Source of the DNA: Streptomyces sp. 1222.5
GTDB lineage: Bacteria; Actinomycetota; Actinomycetes; Streptomycetales; Streptomycetaceae
DNA: 64,000 bases
Reading direction: 5' to 3'
NCBI RefSeq assembly: GCF_900105245.1
Contig: NZ_FNSZ01000001.1
Coordinates: 4,030,001-4,094,000, forward strand
Shown here: positions 1 to 8,111 of the stretch, in pieces
Numbering within the stretch: the stretch's first letter is position 1
Layout: every line of letters starts with the position of its first letter
Program-made: the position numbers and the translations under genes
Notes under the pieces: generated by a model
The model's input: only the letters and a program-made list of their open reading frames with translations
Database searches by the model: none
Told to the model about the DNA's origin: nothing

Positions 1-36
1 GTGCGTCGGGGGCGCGGTGGCGCTGCGGGTGCTCAC
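1..36 (-). CDS. possible 5' end of a gene cut by the window edge
   Basis: An open minus-strand frame reaches the first base of the window. A GTG at 36, preceded at a plausible distance by AGGA, would begin MSTRSATAPPTH, which looks like the start of a Streptomyces protein; a further in-frame GTG lies at 75. Only 12 to 25 residues are inside the window, so no family or function can be assigned, and the frame could be chance. Confidence 0.25.
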   Translation of the reverse strand, partial: MSTRSATAPPTH

Positions 37-187
37 GTGGCGGTCCTGGCTGACTCGGAAGCGGATCTTGTTCACCTTGATGTACTGCCGAGTCCAGGGT
101 AGTAGACCCCTGTCAGGAGTGTGAAGCGCTTATGTGGCTGTCCTGGATATTGAGACGGCCGCCTCGGATGCCGAACCGGACCGGTTC

Positions 188-1309
188 TCAGCGGCGGGCC
201 ATGTAGACGTCGAGCGCCTTGTGCAGCAGGCGGTTCAGCGGGAGGTCCCACTCCCCCACGTACTCCACCGCCTCGCCGCCCGCGCCCACCTTGAAGCGGA
301 GCAGACCGAGCAGGTGGTTCGACTCCTCCAGGGTGTCGGTGATGCCCCGGAAGTCGTAGACGTGGGCACCCAGCTCATGGGCGTCGCACATCATGCGCCA
401 CTGCATCGCGTTGTTGGGCTGCACCTCGCGCCTGCGGCTGGTGGAGGCGCCGTAGGAGTACCAGACGTGCCCGCCCACGACCAGCATCGTGGCCGCGGCC
501 AGGACGTCACCCTCGTGGTGGGCGAGGTACAGCCGCATCCGGTCGGGATGTTCGGCGGTGAGCGCGGTCCACATCCGCTGGAAGTACGGCAGCGGGCGAG
601 GGATGAACCGGTCCCGTTCGGCGGTCTCGGTGTAGAGGTCGTAGAAGACCGGCAGGTCGTCGAGGCCCCCGCGGACGACCTTCACGCCCGCCTTCTCGGC
701 CTTGCGGACGTTGCGCCGCCACTGCTGGTTGAGCCCCCGCTGGACGTCCTCGAGCGACCGCCCGGCGAACGGCACCTGGCACACGTACCGGGGCTGCCCG
801 GCGGCGAAGCCCTCCTCCCCGCCCGCCTCGCTCTGCCGCCAGCCCATCCGGCGCAGCCGGGCGGCCAGGTCGACGGCGTCCTGTTCGTACGACGTGGGCG
901 GCACGTCCGCCAGCCGGTGCGCGTCCGGGTCCGCGATCGCGGCCTTGACCGCTTCCGGGCTCCAGCGCCGCGCCACCACGGGCGGCCCCATCTTCACCGA
1001 GAAGGCGCCCCTGCTCTTGAGGTACGCCACCATCGGCTCCAGCCGGCGCTCCAGACTGGGCGCGGCCCAGTCGATGACCGGCCCCTCGGGCAGATAGGCC
1101 AGGTAGCGCCTCACCTTGGGCAGGGGGCGCAGCAGCACCAGCCCCACCCCGGAGAGCCTGCCGTCCGGCTCGAACCAGCCCAGGCTCTCCGCCTGCCAGT
1201 CGGCCTTCACATCGCCCCACGACGGCACCTGCATGTGACTGGCCGAGGGACGCGCGTCCACGAAGGCGAGATGCTCGGCACGGCTGATCGGCCGGACGGT
1301 GAGACTCAT
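188..1309 (-). CDS. FemX/FemAB-family peptidoglycan aminoacyltransferase
   Basis: 373 residues, the usual size for actinobacterial FemX-like lipid II:glycine glycyltransferases, which add the first cross-bridge residue to peptidoglycan precursors on the inner face of the membrane using aminoacyl-tRNA. The double GNAT-like fold is recognisable from the conserved stretches WRRNVRKAEKAGV (middle) and YDFRGITDTLEESNHLLGLLRFKVG (split here: YDFRGI, then GLLRFKVG near the end). The ATG at 1309 was chosen over an upstream in-frame ATG because AAGGAG sits eight bases before it. It is the last gene of a minus-strand run behind the metallophosphoesterase, 54 bases downstream of that gene's natural stop. 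Substrate specificity (Gly, Ala or other) cannot be read from sequence; a resistance-type Fem paralogue is possible. Confidence 0.85.
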   Translation of the reverse strand: MSLTVRPISRAEHLAFVDARPSASHMQVPSWGDVKADWQAESLGWFEPDGRLSGVGLVLLRPLPKVRRYLAYLPEGPVIDWAAPSLERRLEPMVAYLKSRGAFSVKMGPPVVARRWSPEAVKAAIADPDAHRLADVPPTSYEQDAVDLAARLRRMGWRQSEAGGEEGFAAGQPRYVCQVPFAGRSLEDVQRGLNQQWRRNVRKAEKAGVKVVRGGLDDLPVFYDLYTETAERDRFIPRPLPYFQRMWTALTAEHPDRMRLYLAHHEGDVLAAATMLVVGGHVWYSYGASTSRRREVQPNNAMQWRMMCDAHELGAHVYDFRGITDTLEESNHLLGLLRFKVGAGGEAVEYVGEWDLPLNRLLHKALDVYMARR

Positions 1310-1363
1310 GCGCGGGGCTCCTTGGAATTCAGGGATCACCGGGAAGATCGCGGTCGTCCCAGC

Positions 1364-2126
1364 CTACGAATCGGCCCTGCCGTCCCTCGGCCCCCAGGCC
1401 GCCAGCACCTCCGTGTCGGTCGCGCGCGCGTGCAGGAAGTAGCCGGCCCACTCGGCGATGTCCGGGTAGGCGCACTCCCGGACCAGCCGGGCCACGGCCG
1501 CCGGTATGTCGTACGGCGTGACGCGCAGGTCGGTGCCGGGCCCGAGGAGGCACCAGTGGGCGCCCGGCCGGCCGTACGGCAACGCTGCCGGGGTTGACCA
1601 CCAGCCGGCCGTGGGCGAGGCGGACGTAGGGCATGTGGGTGTGGCCGCAGACCACCGTGCCGATGTCCGCGTCCAGGCCGGTGAGGACCTCGGCCCAGCG
1701 TGCGGGGCGGGAGTCGACGAGCACGACCTCCTCGTCGTCGCGGGGAGTGGCGTGGCAGAACAGGACGGTGCCCAGACCGCGGACGCGCAGGGTGAGCGTG
1801 CGGGGCAGGGCGGCGAGGAAGTCCACCTGCTCCCCGGTGAGTTCCCGTGCCGCGAAGGGGCCGATGGGGTCGGGGATCTCCGTCCGCTCGCCCCGCCGGT
1901 ACTCCACCAGCTCCCGGTCCGCGTTCCCGCCGACCCACAGCACCCGCTCGCCCTGCGCCCGCAGCAGGTCCAGCACGGCGCCCGGCTGCGGGCCCGCCGT
2001 GATGTCCCCGGTGAGGACGATCCGGTCGGCGGCGGCCACCTCGGGCTCCGCCAGCACGGCTTCCAGGGCGGGCAGCACACCGTGGACGTCGGACAGGACG
2101 GCCAGCCGTCCGTACTCCTCCCTCAT
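1364..2126 (-). pseudogene. YfcE-type metallophosphoesterase, frameshifted
   Basis: Calcineurin-like phosphoesterase of the YfcE family. Metal-binding motifs are intact and in order: SDVHG, GDITAG, GGNAD, CHATPRDD and GHTHMPY. After NPGSV, near 1575-1585, the frame is lost: the original frame continues as low-complexity Arg/Pro/Gly until a stop at 1329, whereas the next frame gives a typical family C terminus (LPYGRPGAHW, then VARLVRECAYPDIAEW) ending at TAG 1364. A net deletion of five bases, or insertion of one, would explain it. The ATG at 2126 overlaps the upstream stop as ATGA and has GGAGGA ahead, so translation is coupled to the dehydrogenase gene. A real mutation or an assembly error are both possible; the active-site half is unaffected. 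Confidence 0.8.
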
Positions 2127-5029
2127 CGGGCTCCTCCGCCCCACGTCCCCCGGTCCGGCACGTCGGCCGGCCCCTCGTCCAGCGCCTCCGCCAACACCTC
2201 CGCCAGGTGCCGGCCGCGCACGCCGGCCAGCTGCTCCAGCTGGGTCCGGCAGGAGAAGCCGTCCGCGAGGATCACCGTGTCCGCCGGGGCCGCGCGCACC
2301 GCCGGCAGGAGCTGCTCCTCCGCGCAGGCCCGGGACACCTCGAAGTGGCCCTTCTCGAAGCCGAAGTTGCCCGCGAGGCCGCAGCAGCCTCCGCTCAGCT
2401 CGCCGGTGAGGCCCGCGGACTCGCGCAGCCTGCGGTCGGGGTCGTCGCCGAGGACCGCGTGCTGGTGGCAGTGGGTCTGACCGGCGACCGGGCGGTCGAC
2501 GGCGGGCGGTGTCCAGCCGGGGGCGTACCGGAGCAGCACCTCCGCGAAGGTGAGGACGGACGCGGCCAGCCAGGCGGCGCGCGGGTCGTCGTGCAGCAGC
2601 TCGGGCAGGTCGGTGCGCAGGGCCGCCGCGCAGCTCGGTTCCAGGACGACGACGGGAACGCCGGCCCGCAGCACCGGTTCCATCAGGTCCAGCGTGCGAC
2701 GCATGACCGTGCGGGCGCGGTCGAGTTGGCCGGTGGAGACATAGGTGAGGCCGCAGCAGACCCGGCCCCGGCGGGCGGCGAGCAGCGCGGTCGCCGCCCT
2801 GGTCCTGCCGTCACCGACGGCACCCCGGCGCGGGACCAGCGTCGGTGGCAGCGCCACCCGCAGCCCGGCGGCCTCCAGCACCCTGACGGCGGCCCGGCCG
2901 ACGGACGGCGACAGATGCTCGGTGAACGTGTCCGGCCAGAGCACGACCAGTGCACCGGAGTGGTGGGGGACGGGTTTCCTCCGGCGCCACCAGCCGGTGA
3001 ACGTCCGCGTCGCCAGGCGGGGGAGCCGCCGCTCGGGAGCGATGCCGCCCAGGCGTTTGGCGAGCCGCGCCGAGGGACCGCCTCCGGCGAGCGCGTTGAG
3101 CAGCGGGGCCGTCCGTGTGGCGGCGGCCAGGCGCAGCCACTCCGGCAGCCTGCCCATGCTGCGGTGGGCGGCGGGGCGGCGGCGGCCCGCGTAGTGATGG
3201 TGCAGGAACTCCGCCTTGTAGGTGGCCATGTCGACGCCCACGGGGCAGTCCGAGCGGCAGCCCTTGCAGGACAGGCACAGGTCCAGGGCGTCCCGCACCT
3301 CCGTGGACCGCCAGCCGTCGGTGACCAGTTCACCCGCGAGCATCTCGTGCAGCAGCCGGGCCCGGCCGCGGGTGGAGTGCTCCTCCTCACCGGTCGCCCG
3401 GAAGGAGGGGCACATCACGGCGGCGCCGCCCGCCGTGGCCGTACGGCACTTGGCGACGCCCACGCAGCGGCGGACGGCCGCGCCGAAGTCGCCGCCGTCG
3501 GCCGGGTACCCGAACTCCACGTCGACCGGGCGGCTCGGGAGGACGGAGAAACGGAGGTTGGAGTCGAGGGGCGCGGGGCGGACCAGCATGCCGGGGTTGA
3601 GCAGGTCGTCCGGGTCCCACAGGGCCTTGACCCGCTCGAAGAGCCGGACGGTCCGCGCGCCGTACATCCGCGGCAGCAGCTCCGCGCGGGCCTGCCCGTC
3701 GCCGTGCTCCCCGGACAGTGAGCCGCCGTGGGCCACCACCAGATCGGCCAGGTCCTCGGAGAAGCCGCGGAAACGGCCGACGCCCGCCTCGGTGAGCAGG
3801 TCGAAGTCGATGCGGACGTGGATGCAGCCGTCACCGAAGTGGCCGTACGGCGTACCGCGCAGGCCGTGGTCCGCCAGCAGCGCGCGGAAGTCGCGCAGAT
3901 AGGCGCCGAGCCGCGCGGGCGGCACCGCGCAGTCCTCCCAGCCGGGCCACGCCTCGCTGCCGTCCGGCATCCGGGTGGCCGTGCCGCTGGCGTCCTCGCG
4001 GATGCGCCACAACACCCGCTGGGCGGAGGGGTCGGTGACCACCAGCGCGTCCGCGGTGCCGGCCGCCCGCACGATCTCCTCCGCACGCGCGCGTGCCCCG
4101 GCCGGCGACTCCCCGCCGGTCTCGACGAACAGCCAGGCGCCGCCCCGGGGCAGCCCCGCCGGTTCGCGCACCAGGTCGGCCGCCATCCCCTCGACGGTCA
4201 GCGGCCCATGGGGCATCAGTCCCGCCGCCGCCTCGGCGGCGGCGCTCTCGTCGCCGTACCCCAGCACCGCCAGGGCGCGGGCGCGAGGGGCTTCCACCAG
4301 GTCCACGACGGCCTCGGTGAGGATGCCGAGGGTGCCCTCGGAGCCGCAGAAGGAACGGGCGACGTCGGCGCCCTTCTCGGGCAGCAGCGCGTCCAGCGCG
4401 TACCCGGAGATGCGGCGGGGCAGGTCCGGGAAACCCGTGCGCAGACGGGCCAGGTCCCCTTCCACCAGCTCGCGCAGGCCGTCCGGTGCCCCGGCCCAGT
4501 CCCGGCCCAGCCGCAGCCGACGGCCGCGCGCGGTGACGACGGACAGCTCGCGGACACTGTCCGCGGTGGTGCCCCAGGCGACCGAGTGGGAGCCGCACGA
4601 GTTGTTGCCGATCATGCCGCCGAGCGTGCACCGGCTGTGCGTGGAGGGGTCCGGGCCGAACCGCAGCCCGTACGGGGCGGCGGCCTCCTGGAGCCGGTCC
4701 AGGACCAGTCCGGGCTGCACGACGGCCGTGCGGCTGCCCGGGTCCAGCTCCAGCAGGCCGGTCATGTGCCGGGTGAAGTCCAGCACCACTCCCGTGCCCG
4801 TCGCCTGCCCGGCGATCGACGTGCCACCGCCGCGCGCCACCACCGGCACTCCGCGCGCCCGGCACACCTCCAGCGCGGCGGCCACGTCGTCGGCGTCTCT
4901 CGGCGCGACCACACCCAGCGGAACGCGCCGGTAGTTGGACGCGTCCATGGTGACGAGCGCCCGGTCGGTGACGTCGAAGCCGACCTCACCCCGGACGGCC
5001 TTGCGCAGCGCGGCCGCGAGATCTGTCAT
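2123..5029 (-). CDS. FAD-linked oxidase/Fe-S fusion, YdiJ-like D-2-hydroxyacid dehydrogenase
   Basis: 968 residues with two fused halves. The N-terminal half is a PCMH/VAO-type FAD domain (GVPVVARGGGTSIAGQATG near residues 60-80, GGMIGNNSCGSHS further on) with the FAD-oxidase C domain. The second half is glycolate-oxidase GlpC-like: cysteine groups at about 520 (CVGVAKCR...MCPSFR) and 580 (CLSCKGCRSDCP) for 4Fe-4S clusters, then two CCG motifs near 756 and 880. E. coli YdiJ has this architecture and oxidises D-2-hydroxyglutarate; D-lactate or glycolate are alternatives. Electrons probably go to the quinone pool. ATG 5029 is my choice, although no strong ribosome site precedes it; an in-frame GTG lies at 5062. 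First gene of the three-gene minus-strand operon. Confidence 0.85.
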   Translation of the reverse strand: MTDLAAALRKAVRGEVGFDVTDRALVTMDASNYRRVPLGVVAPRDADDVAAALEVCRARGVPVVARGGGTSIAGQATGTGVVLDFTRHMTGLLELDPGSRTAVVQPGLVLDRLQEAAAPYGLRFGPDPSTHSRCTLGGMIGNNSCGSHSVAWGTTADSVRELSVVTARGRRLRLGRDWAGAPDGLRELVEGDLARLRTGFPDLPRRISGYALDALLPEKGADVARSFCGSEGTLGILTEAVVDLVEAPRARALAVLGYGDESAAAEAAAGLMPHGPLTVEGMAADLVREPAGLPRGGAWLFVETGGESPAGARARAEEIVRAAGTADALVVTDPSAQRVLWRIREDASGTATRMPDGSEAWPGWEDCAVPPARLGAYLRDFRALLADHGLRGTPYGHFGDGCIHVRIDFDLLTEAGVGRFRGFSEDLADLVVAHGGSLSGEHGDGQARAELLPRMYGARTVRLFERVKALWDPDDLLNPGMLVRPAPLDSNLRFSVLPSRPVDVEFGYPADGGDFGAAVRRCVGVAKCRTATAGGAAVMCPSFRATGEEEHSTRGRARLLHEMLAGELVTDGWRSTEVRDALDLCLSCKGCRSDCPVGVDMATYKAEFLHHHYAGRRRPAAHRSMGRLPEWLRLAAATRTAPLLNALAGGGPSARLAKRLGGIAPERRLPRLATRTFTGWWRRRKPVPHHSGALVVLWPDTFTEHLSPSVGRAAVRVLEAAGLRVALPPTLVPRRGAVGDGRTRAATALLAARRGRVCCGLTYVSTGQLDRARTVMRRTLDLMEPVLRAGVPVVVLEPSCAAALRTDLPELLHDDPRAAWLAASVLTFAEVLLRYAPGWTPPAVDRPVAGQTHCHQHAVLGDDPDRRLRESAGLTGELSGGCCGLAGNFGFEKGHFEVSRACAEEQLLPAVRAAPADTVILADGFSCRTQLEQLAGVRGRHLAEVLAEALDEGPADVPDRGTWGGGAR

Positions 5030-5089
5030 GCGTCCAGCATGCATCCGGACACGCACGGTCACCGCGAGTTGTCCACAGCCCCGCCGTAA

Positions 5090-5103
5090 TTGTCGTACGA
5101 CAT
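5090..5103. promoter_or_regulatory. palindrome, possible FCD-type GntR operator
   Basis: A perfect 12-base palindrome TGTCGTACGACA (5091-5102) lies about 60 bases upstream of the dehydrogenase start and 83 bases before serC. With the preceding T it fits the TNGTNNNACNA pattern of LldR/FadR-like GntR regulators, which often control hydroxyacid oxidases. Position favours control of the minus-strand operon. No regulator gene is next to it, so this is inference. Confidence 0.4.
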
Positions 5104-5185
5104 CACAAATCCACGTCCCGGTGATCTCGTCTCATCGAACGGACACGTCTCCACCCGGCGATCCACCAGCGGTTAACCTCCTTCC

Positions 5186-6304
5186 GTGGCCGACATCCAG
5201 ATCCCCTCTGACATCAAGCCCGCCGACGGACGCTTCGGCGCGGGTCCCTCCAAGGTGCGCACCGAGGCGCTGGACGCCCTCGCCGCCACCGGTACCTCCC
5301 TCCTCGGCACCTCCCACCGCCAGGCGCCCGTGAAGAACCTGGTCGGCAAGGTCCGCGAGGGCATCTCCGAGCTGTTCTCCCTGCCCGAGGGCTACGAGGT
5401 GGTCCTCGGCAACGGCGGCTCCACCGCCTTCTGGGACATCGCCACCCACGGTTTGATCGAGTCCAAGTCCCAGCACCTCACCTTCGGCGAGTTCTCCTCG
5501 AAGTTCGCCAAGGCCGCCAAGCTCGCCCCCTGGCTGGCCGAGCCCACCGTCGTCTCCGCCGACCCGGGCACCCACCCGGAGGCGCGCGCGGAGGCGGGCG
5601 TCGACGTGTACGCCTTCACGCACAACGAGACCTCCACCGGTGTGGCCATGCCGATCAAGCGCGTGGCCGGCGCCGACGAGGGCGCGCTCGTGCTGGTGGA
5701 CGCCACCTCCGGCGCGGGCGGCCTCCCGGTCGACATCGCCGAGACCGACGTCTACTACTTCGCCCCGCAGAAGTCCTTCGCCTCCGACGGCGGCCTGTGG
5801 ATCGGCGTCTTCTCCCCGGCCGCGATCGAGCGCGCCGAGCGGGTGCACGCGTCCGGCCGGCACGTGCCGGAGTTCTTCTCGCTGCCCACGGCGATCGACA
5901 ACTCCCGCAAGAACCAGACCTACAACACCCCGGCCCTCGCCACCCTCTTCCTGCTGAACGAGCAGTTGGAGTGGCTCAACGGCCAGGGCGGTCTCGCCTG
6001 GTCCACGGCCCGCACCAAGGACTCCTCGACCCGCCTGTACTCCTGGGCGGAGGAGTCCAAGTACGCGACCCCGTTCGTGGCGGACCCGGCCAAGCGCTCG
6101 CAGGTCATCGGCACCATCGACTTCTCCGACGAGATCGACGCGGCCGCCGTCGCCAAGGTGCTGCGCGCCAACGGCGTCGTGGACACCGAGCCGTACCGCA
6201 AGCTGGGCCGCAACCAGCTGCGCGTCGCGATGTTCCCGGCGATCGACCCGGCGGACGTCGAGGCGCTGACGAAGTGCGTCGACCACGTGATCGAGAAGCT
6301 GTAG
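5186..6304 (+). CDS. serC: phosphoserine aminotransferase, actinobacterial type
   Basis: 372 residues; PLP enzyme that converts 3-phosphohydroxypyruvate and glutamate to phosphoserine in the serine pathway and, with 4-phosphoerythronate, can serve pyridoxal phosphate synthesis. The Schiff-base lysine is Lys196 in YFAPQKSFASDGG. FGAGPSKV near the N terminus and the C-terminal LRVAMFPAIDPADVE are typical of the actinobacterial SerC group. The GTG at 5186 has no Shine-Dalgarno sequence, but TAACCT lies six bases upstream at the spacing of a -10 box for a leaderless transcript, so leaderless translation is plausible. Monocistronic: divergent from the dehydrogenase operon and closed by a strong hairpin. 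Confidence 0.95.
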   Translation: MADIQIPSDIKPADGRFGAGPSKVRTEALDALAATGTSLLGTSHRQAPVKNLVGKVREGISELFSLPEGYEVVLGNGGSTAFWDIATHGLIESKSQHLTFGEFSSKFAKAAKLAPWLAEPTVVSADPGTHPEARAEAGVDVYAFTHNETSTGVAMPIKRVAGADEGALVLVDATSGAGGLPVDIAETDVYYFAPQKSFASDGGLWIGVFSPAAIERAERVHASGRHVPEFFSLPTAIDNSRKNQTYNTPALATLFLLNEQLEWLNGQGGLAWSTARTKDSSTRLYSWAEESKYATPFVADPAKRSQVIGTIDFSDEIDAAAVAKVLRANGVVDTEPYRKLGRNQLRVAMFPAIDPADVEALTKCVDHVIEKL

Positions 6305-6326
6305 CCGGTACCGGCTGTACGACGAC

Positions 6327-6359
6327 AAGAGGCGCCCGGCGGACAACCGGGCGCCTCTT
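6327..6359. terminator. bidirectional hairpin between serC and a convergent gene
   Basis: Perfect 13-base inverted repeat (AAGAGGCGCCCGG and its complement) with a seven-base loop, 23 bases after the serC stop and 33 bases beyond the stop of the convergent frame at 6392. The arms carry AA at the 5' and TT at the 3' end, so it can serve both strands. Confidence 0.85.
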
Positions 6360-6391
6360 CTCGTCGCGGTCGCGCGGACCGGGAACCGGCG

Positions 6392-6565
6392 TCAGGGCGC
6401 GGGCGGTCGAGCCACCGAGGCGCTGATGTCCGTGATCTCGCCGGTCCCCGAAAGGGTGACGGCGACACGGACGGGCTGGACCGGATTGGGGGGCACGATC
6501 GGGTTCGGCGGGACGATCCGCAGGAACCTGGGGAAGACGACCAGCGGGAAGATGGGGCCCGGCGG
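6392..6565 (-). pseudogene. same-frame continuation after an internal UGA
   Basis: Directly behind the UGA that ends the secreted protein at 6566, the same frame stays open for 57 codons to a second stop at 6392. Codon use is as coding-like as the neighbours (about nine in ten codons end in G or C) and the peptide is structured: it contains PLVVFPRFLRIVPPNP and VRVAVTLSGTGEITDIS, with the look of beta strands from a secreted domain. There is no good start codon or ribosome site inside it, so it is better read as the severed C-terminal part of the upstream gene than as an independent gene. A CGA to TGA transition would create the stop; readthrough at UGA-C cannot be excluded. Confidence 0.55.
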
Positions 6566-6928
6566 TCAGAAGACGGTGTTCTCGTCGGCGCCGACGAACT
6601 GGTAGGTGCGGCCGGTCGTCCGGCCGACGCCGGTGGTGTTCTGCAGACGGCTGACGATCCGGGCGACTCCGCCGCCGCCCGTGTCGGTGCGGGTGACCAC
6701 CGCGACCGAGATGCGGCCTGTGACGTCGATCGTCTCCGGGCCGCCGGTCAGTGGTCCGTTCAGCGTCAGCGTGGCCGATCGCGAGTGGACGACGACGGCC
6801 TCGGCCACGGCGGGCGCCGCCTGCCGCGGGGCGGCCTCGGCGGAGGCGGTGGCCGTGGGGACGGCCAGACCCAGGGCGGCGGCGATCAGGCCGGTCCGCC
6901 TGGCGGCCCGCATGACATGACCCTGCAT
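6566..6928 (-). CDS. secreted protein of unknown function, probably shortened by a UGA
   Basis: 120 residues. A Sec signal peptide is clear (basic MQGHVMRAARR, hydrophobic LIAAALGLAV, then small residues at ATASAEAA), so the product is exported. The mature part carries a beta-rich stretch (SATLTLNGPLTGG, TGRISVAVVTRT, GRTYQFVGADENTVF). ATG 6928 has GGGAG five bases upstream. The frame stays open and coding-like behind the stop to 6392, so the full-length ancestor was probably about 178 residues. Alone between a terminator and the next minus-strand gene; I do not recognise a named family. Confidence 0.7.
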   Translation of the reverse strand: MQGHVMRAARRTGLIAAALGLAVPTATASAEAAPRQAAPAVAEAVVVHSRSATLTLNGPLTGGPETIDVTGRISVAVVTRTDTGGGGVARIVSRLQNTTGVGRTTGRTYQFVGADENTVF

Positions 6929-7044
6929 CAGGGCTCCCGTTCGGTGGGGCGGGACCACATCCGGGCCCCCTGTCCCGCGAAACGTCTTCAGCCTGCCCGA
7001 TCCGGCGCGCCGCCGCCCGGCCGGTGCGGCCGGACAGGTGAGGG

Positions 7045-8022
7045 TCAGTCGCGGCGGCGCAGTCGGCGCAGGCCGAGGAGGGCCACCACGCCGACGGCCG
7101 CGACGACGGCACCGACCTGGAGGCCCGTACTGCCGGCCTCGTCCTGCCCGGATCCGGAACTGCCGTTCGCCGAGGGCGCCTTGCCGTCCGCGCGCGCGGG
7201 GGCGTCCTTGGCCTGGACGGAGCTTTGCGCGCCCTCGCTGCCGTACATCAGCTTCGTTCCGTCGGCGGAGTAGGTGAGGGACTCGCCCTGCCCCTGCCAC
7301 GGCACCTCCAGGCGGCCCTCGCGCTCGATCCGGCCGCCGTCGAAGCCGTAGAGGATCCCGCCGAAGTAGCCGCGCACGGCGAACTGTCCGCCGTCCGGGG
7401 AGAACGCGGCGTCGGTGGCCCACAGGTCGACCGGGGCGACCGGCCGGAAGACGTTCGCTCCGGAGGTGGAGAGGGTGGCCGGCCCCTCGTACAGGTGCCC
7501 GCCGTCCTCCTTCTTGTCGATGATGTACACCCGCCCGGTCTTCGGGTGGACGAGCAGCGACTCGGCGTCGCGCGGCCCGTTCTCGTACTTCACGACGTAC
7601 TGCGTGGCGGTGACCGTCTCGTCCTTCAGCACCTTGGGCTCGGGCAGCCGGTAGATCCACACGTACGGCCACTTGCCGCCGAGGTTGTCGCCGATGTCGC
7701 CGACGTAGATCTCGTCGTGCGGTCCGACGGAGATGGCCTCGACGTCGCGCGGGGCGCCGATGCCGCGCAGGGTCAGCCGGGCGACGGTCTTCCCGGTCCG
7801 GCTGTCCACGGCGTACAGGTAGGGCCCGTCGTCGCTGTCGTTGTGCGTCCAGTAGATCCCGGGGTGCAGCCGGGAGGCGGCCAGCCCGCTGGACTCGGTG
7901 ATCCTGGGGTCCTTGATGGTGAACCCCTGGTCGCCGTCACCTTCGGCGGCGGAGGCGGCGGCGGGCAGCGCACAGACACCGGTGAGCAGCACCCCGGCGA
8001 GGAGGGCGGACGATCGACGCAT
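7045..8022 (-). CDS. secreted, membrane-anchored beta-propeller-like protein
   Basis: 325 residues from ATG 8022. A Sec signal peptide (MRRSSALLAGVLLTGVCALPAAASA) leads into a repeat-type fold: strand motifs such as ITESSGLAASRLHPGIYWTH, DVEAISVGPHDEIYVGDIGDN and DAAFSPDGGQFAVR resemble propeller blades. After a Ser/Gly/Asp-rich linker comes a C-terminal hydrophobic segment (VGAVVAAVGVVALLGLRRLRRRD) with a basic tail, so the protein is held on the outside of the membrane. Similar proteins are annotated as esterase-like or WD40-like, but no catalytic residues are evident, so the function is unknown. Confidence 0.85.
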   Translation of the reverse strand: MRRSSALLAGVLLTGVCALPAAASAAEGDGDQGFTIKDPRITESSGLAASRLHPGIYWTHNDSDDGPYLYAVDSRTGKTVARLTLRGIGAPRDVEAISVGPHDEIYVGDIGDNLGGKWPYVWIYRLPEPKVLKDETVTATQYVVKYENGPRDAESLLVHPKTGRVYIIDKKEDGGHLYEGPATLSTSGANVFRPVAPVDLWATDAAFSPDGGQFAVRGYFGGILYGFDGGRIEREGRLEVPWQGQGESLTYSADGTKLMYGSEGAQSSVQAKDAPARADGKAPSANGSSGSGQDEAGSTGLQVGAVVAAVGVVALLGLRRLRRRD

Positions 8023-8111
8023 GCCCCCAAGCCTGCCATCACCGCGGGTGGTTCGCGGGGCGTGGTGGGCCTCACACCCCACGGGCGGCCGGGACCGTCC
8101 ATCATGAGCGG

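Noticed and set aside
6929..7044. CCGGCC/GGCCGG self-complementary stretch near 7015-7035 as a terminator
   Set aside because: Such short GC palindromes are expected by chance here; the stem is not distinct enough.
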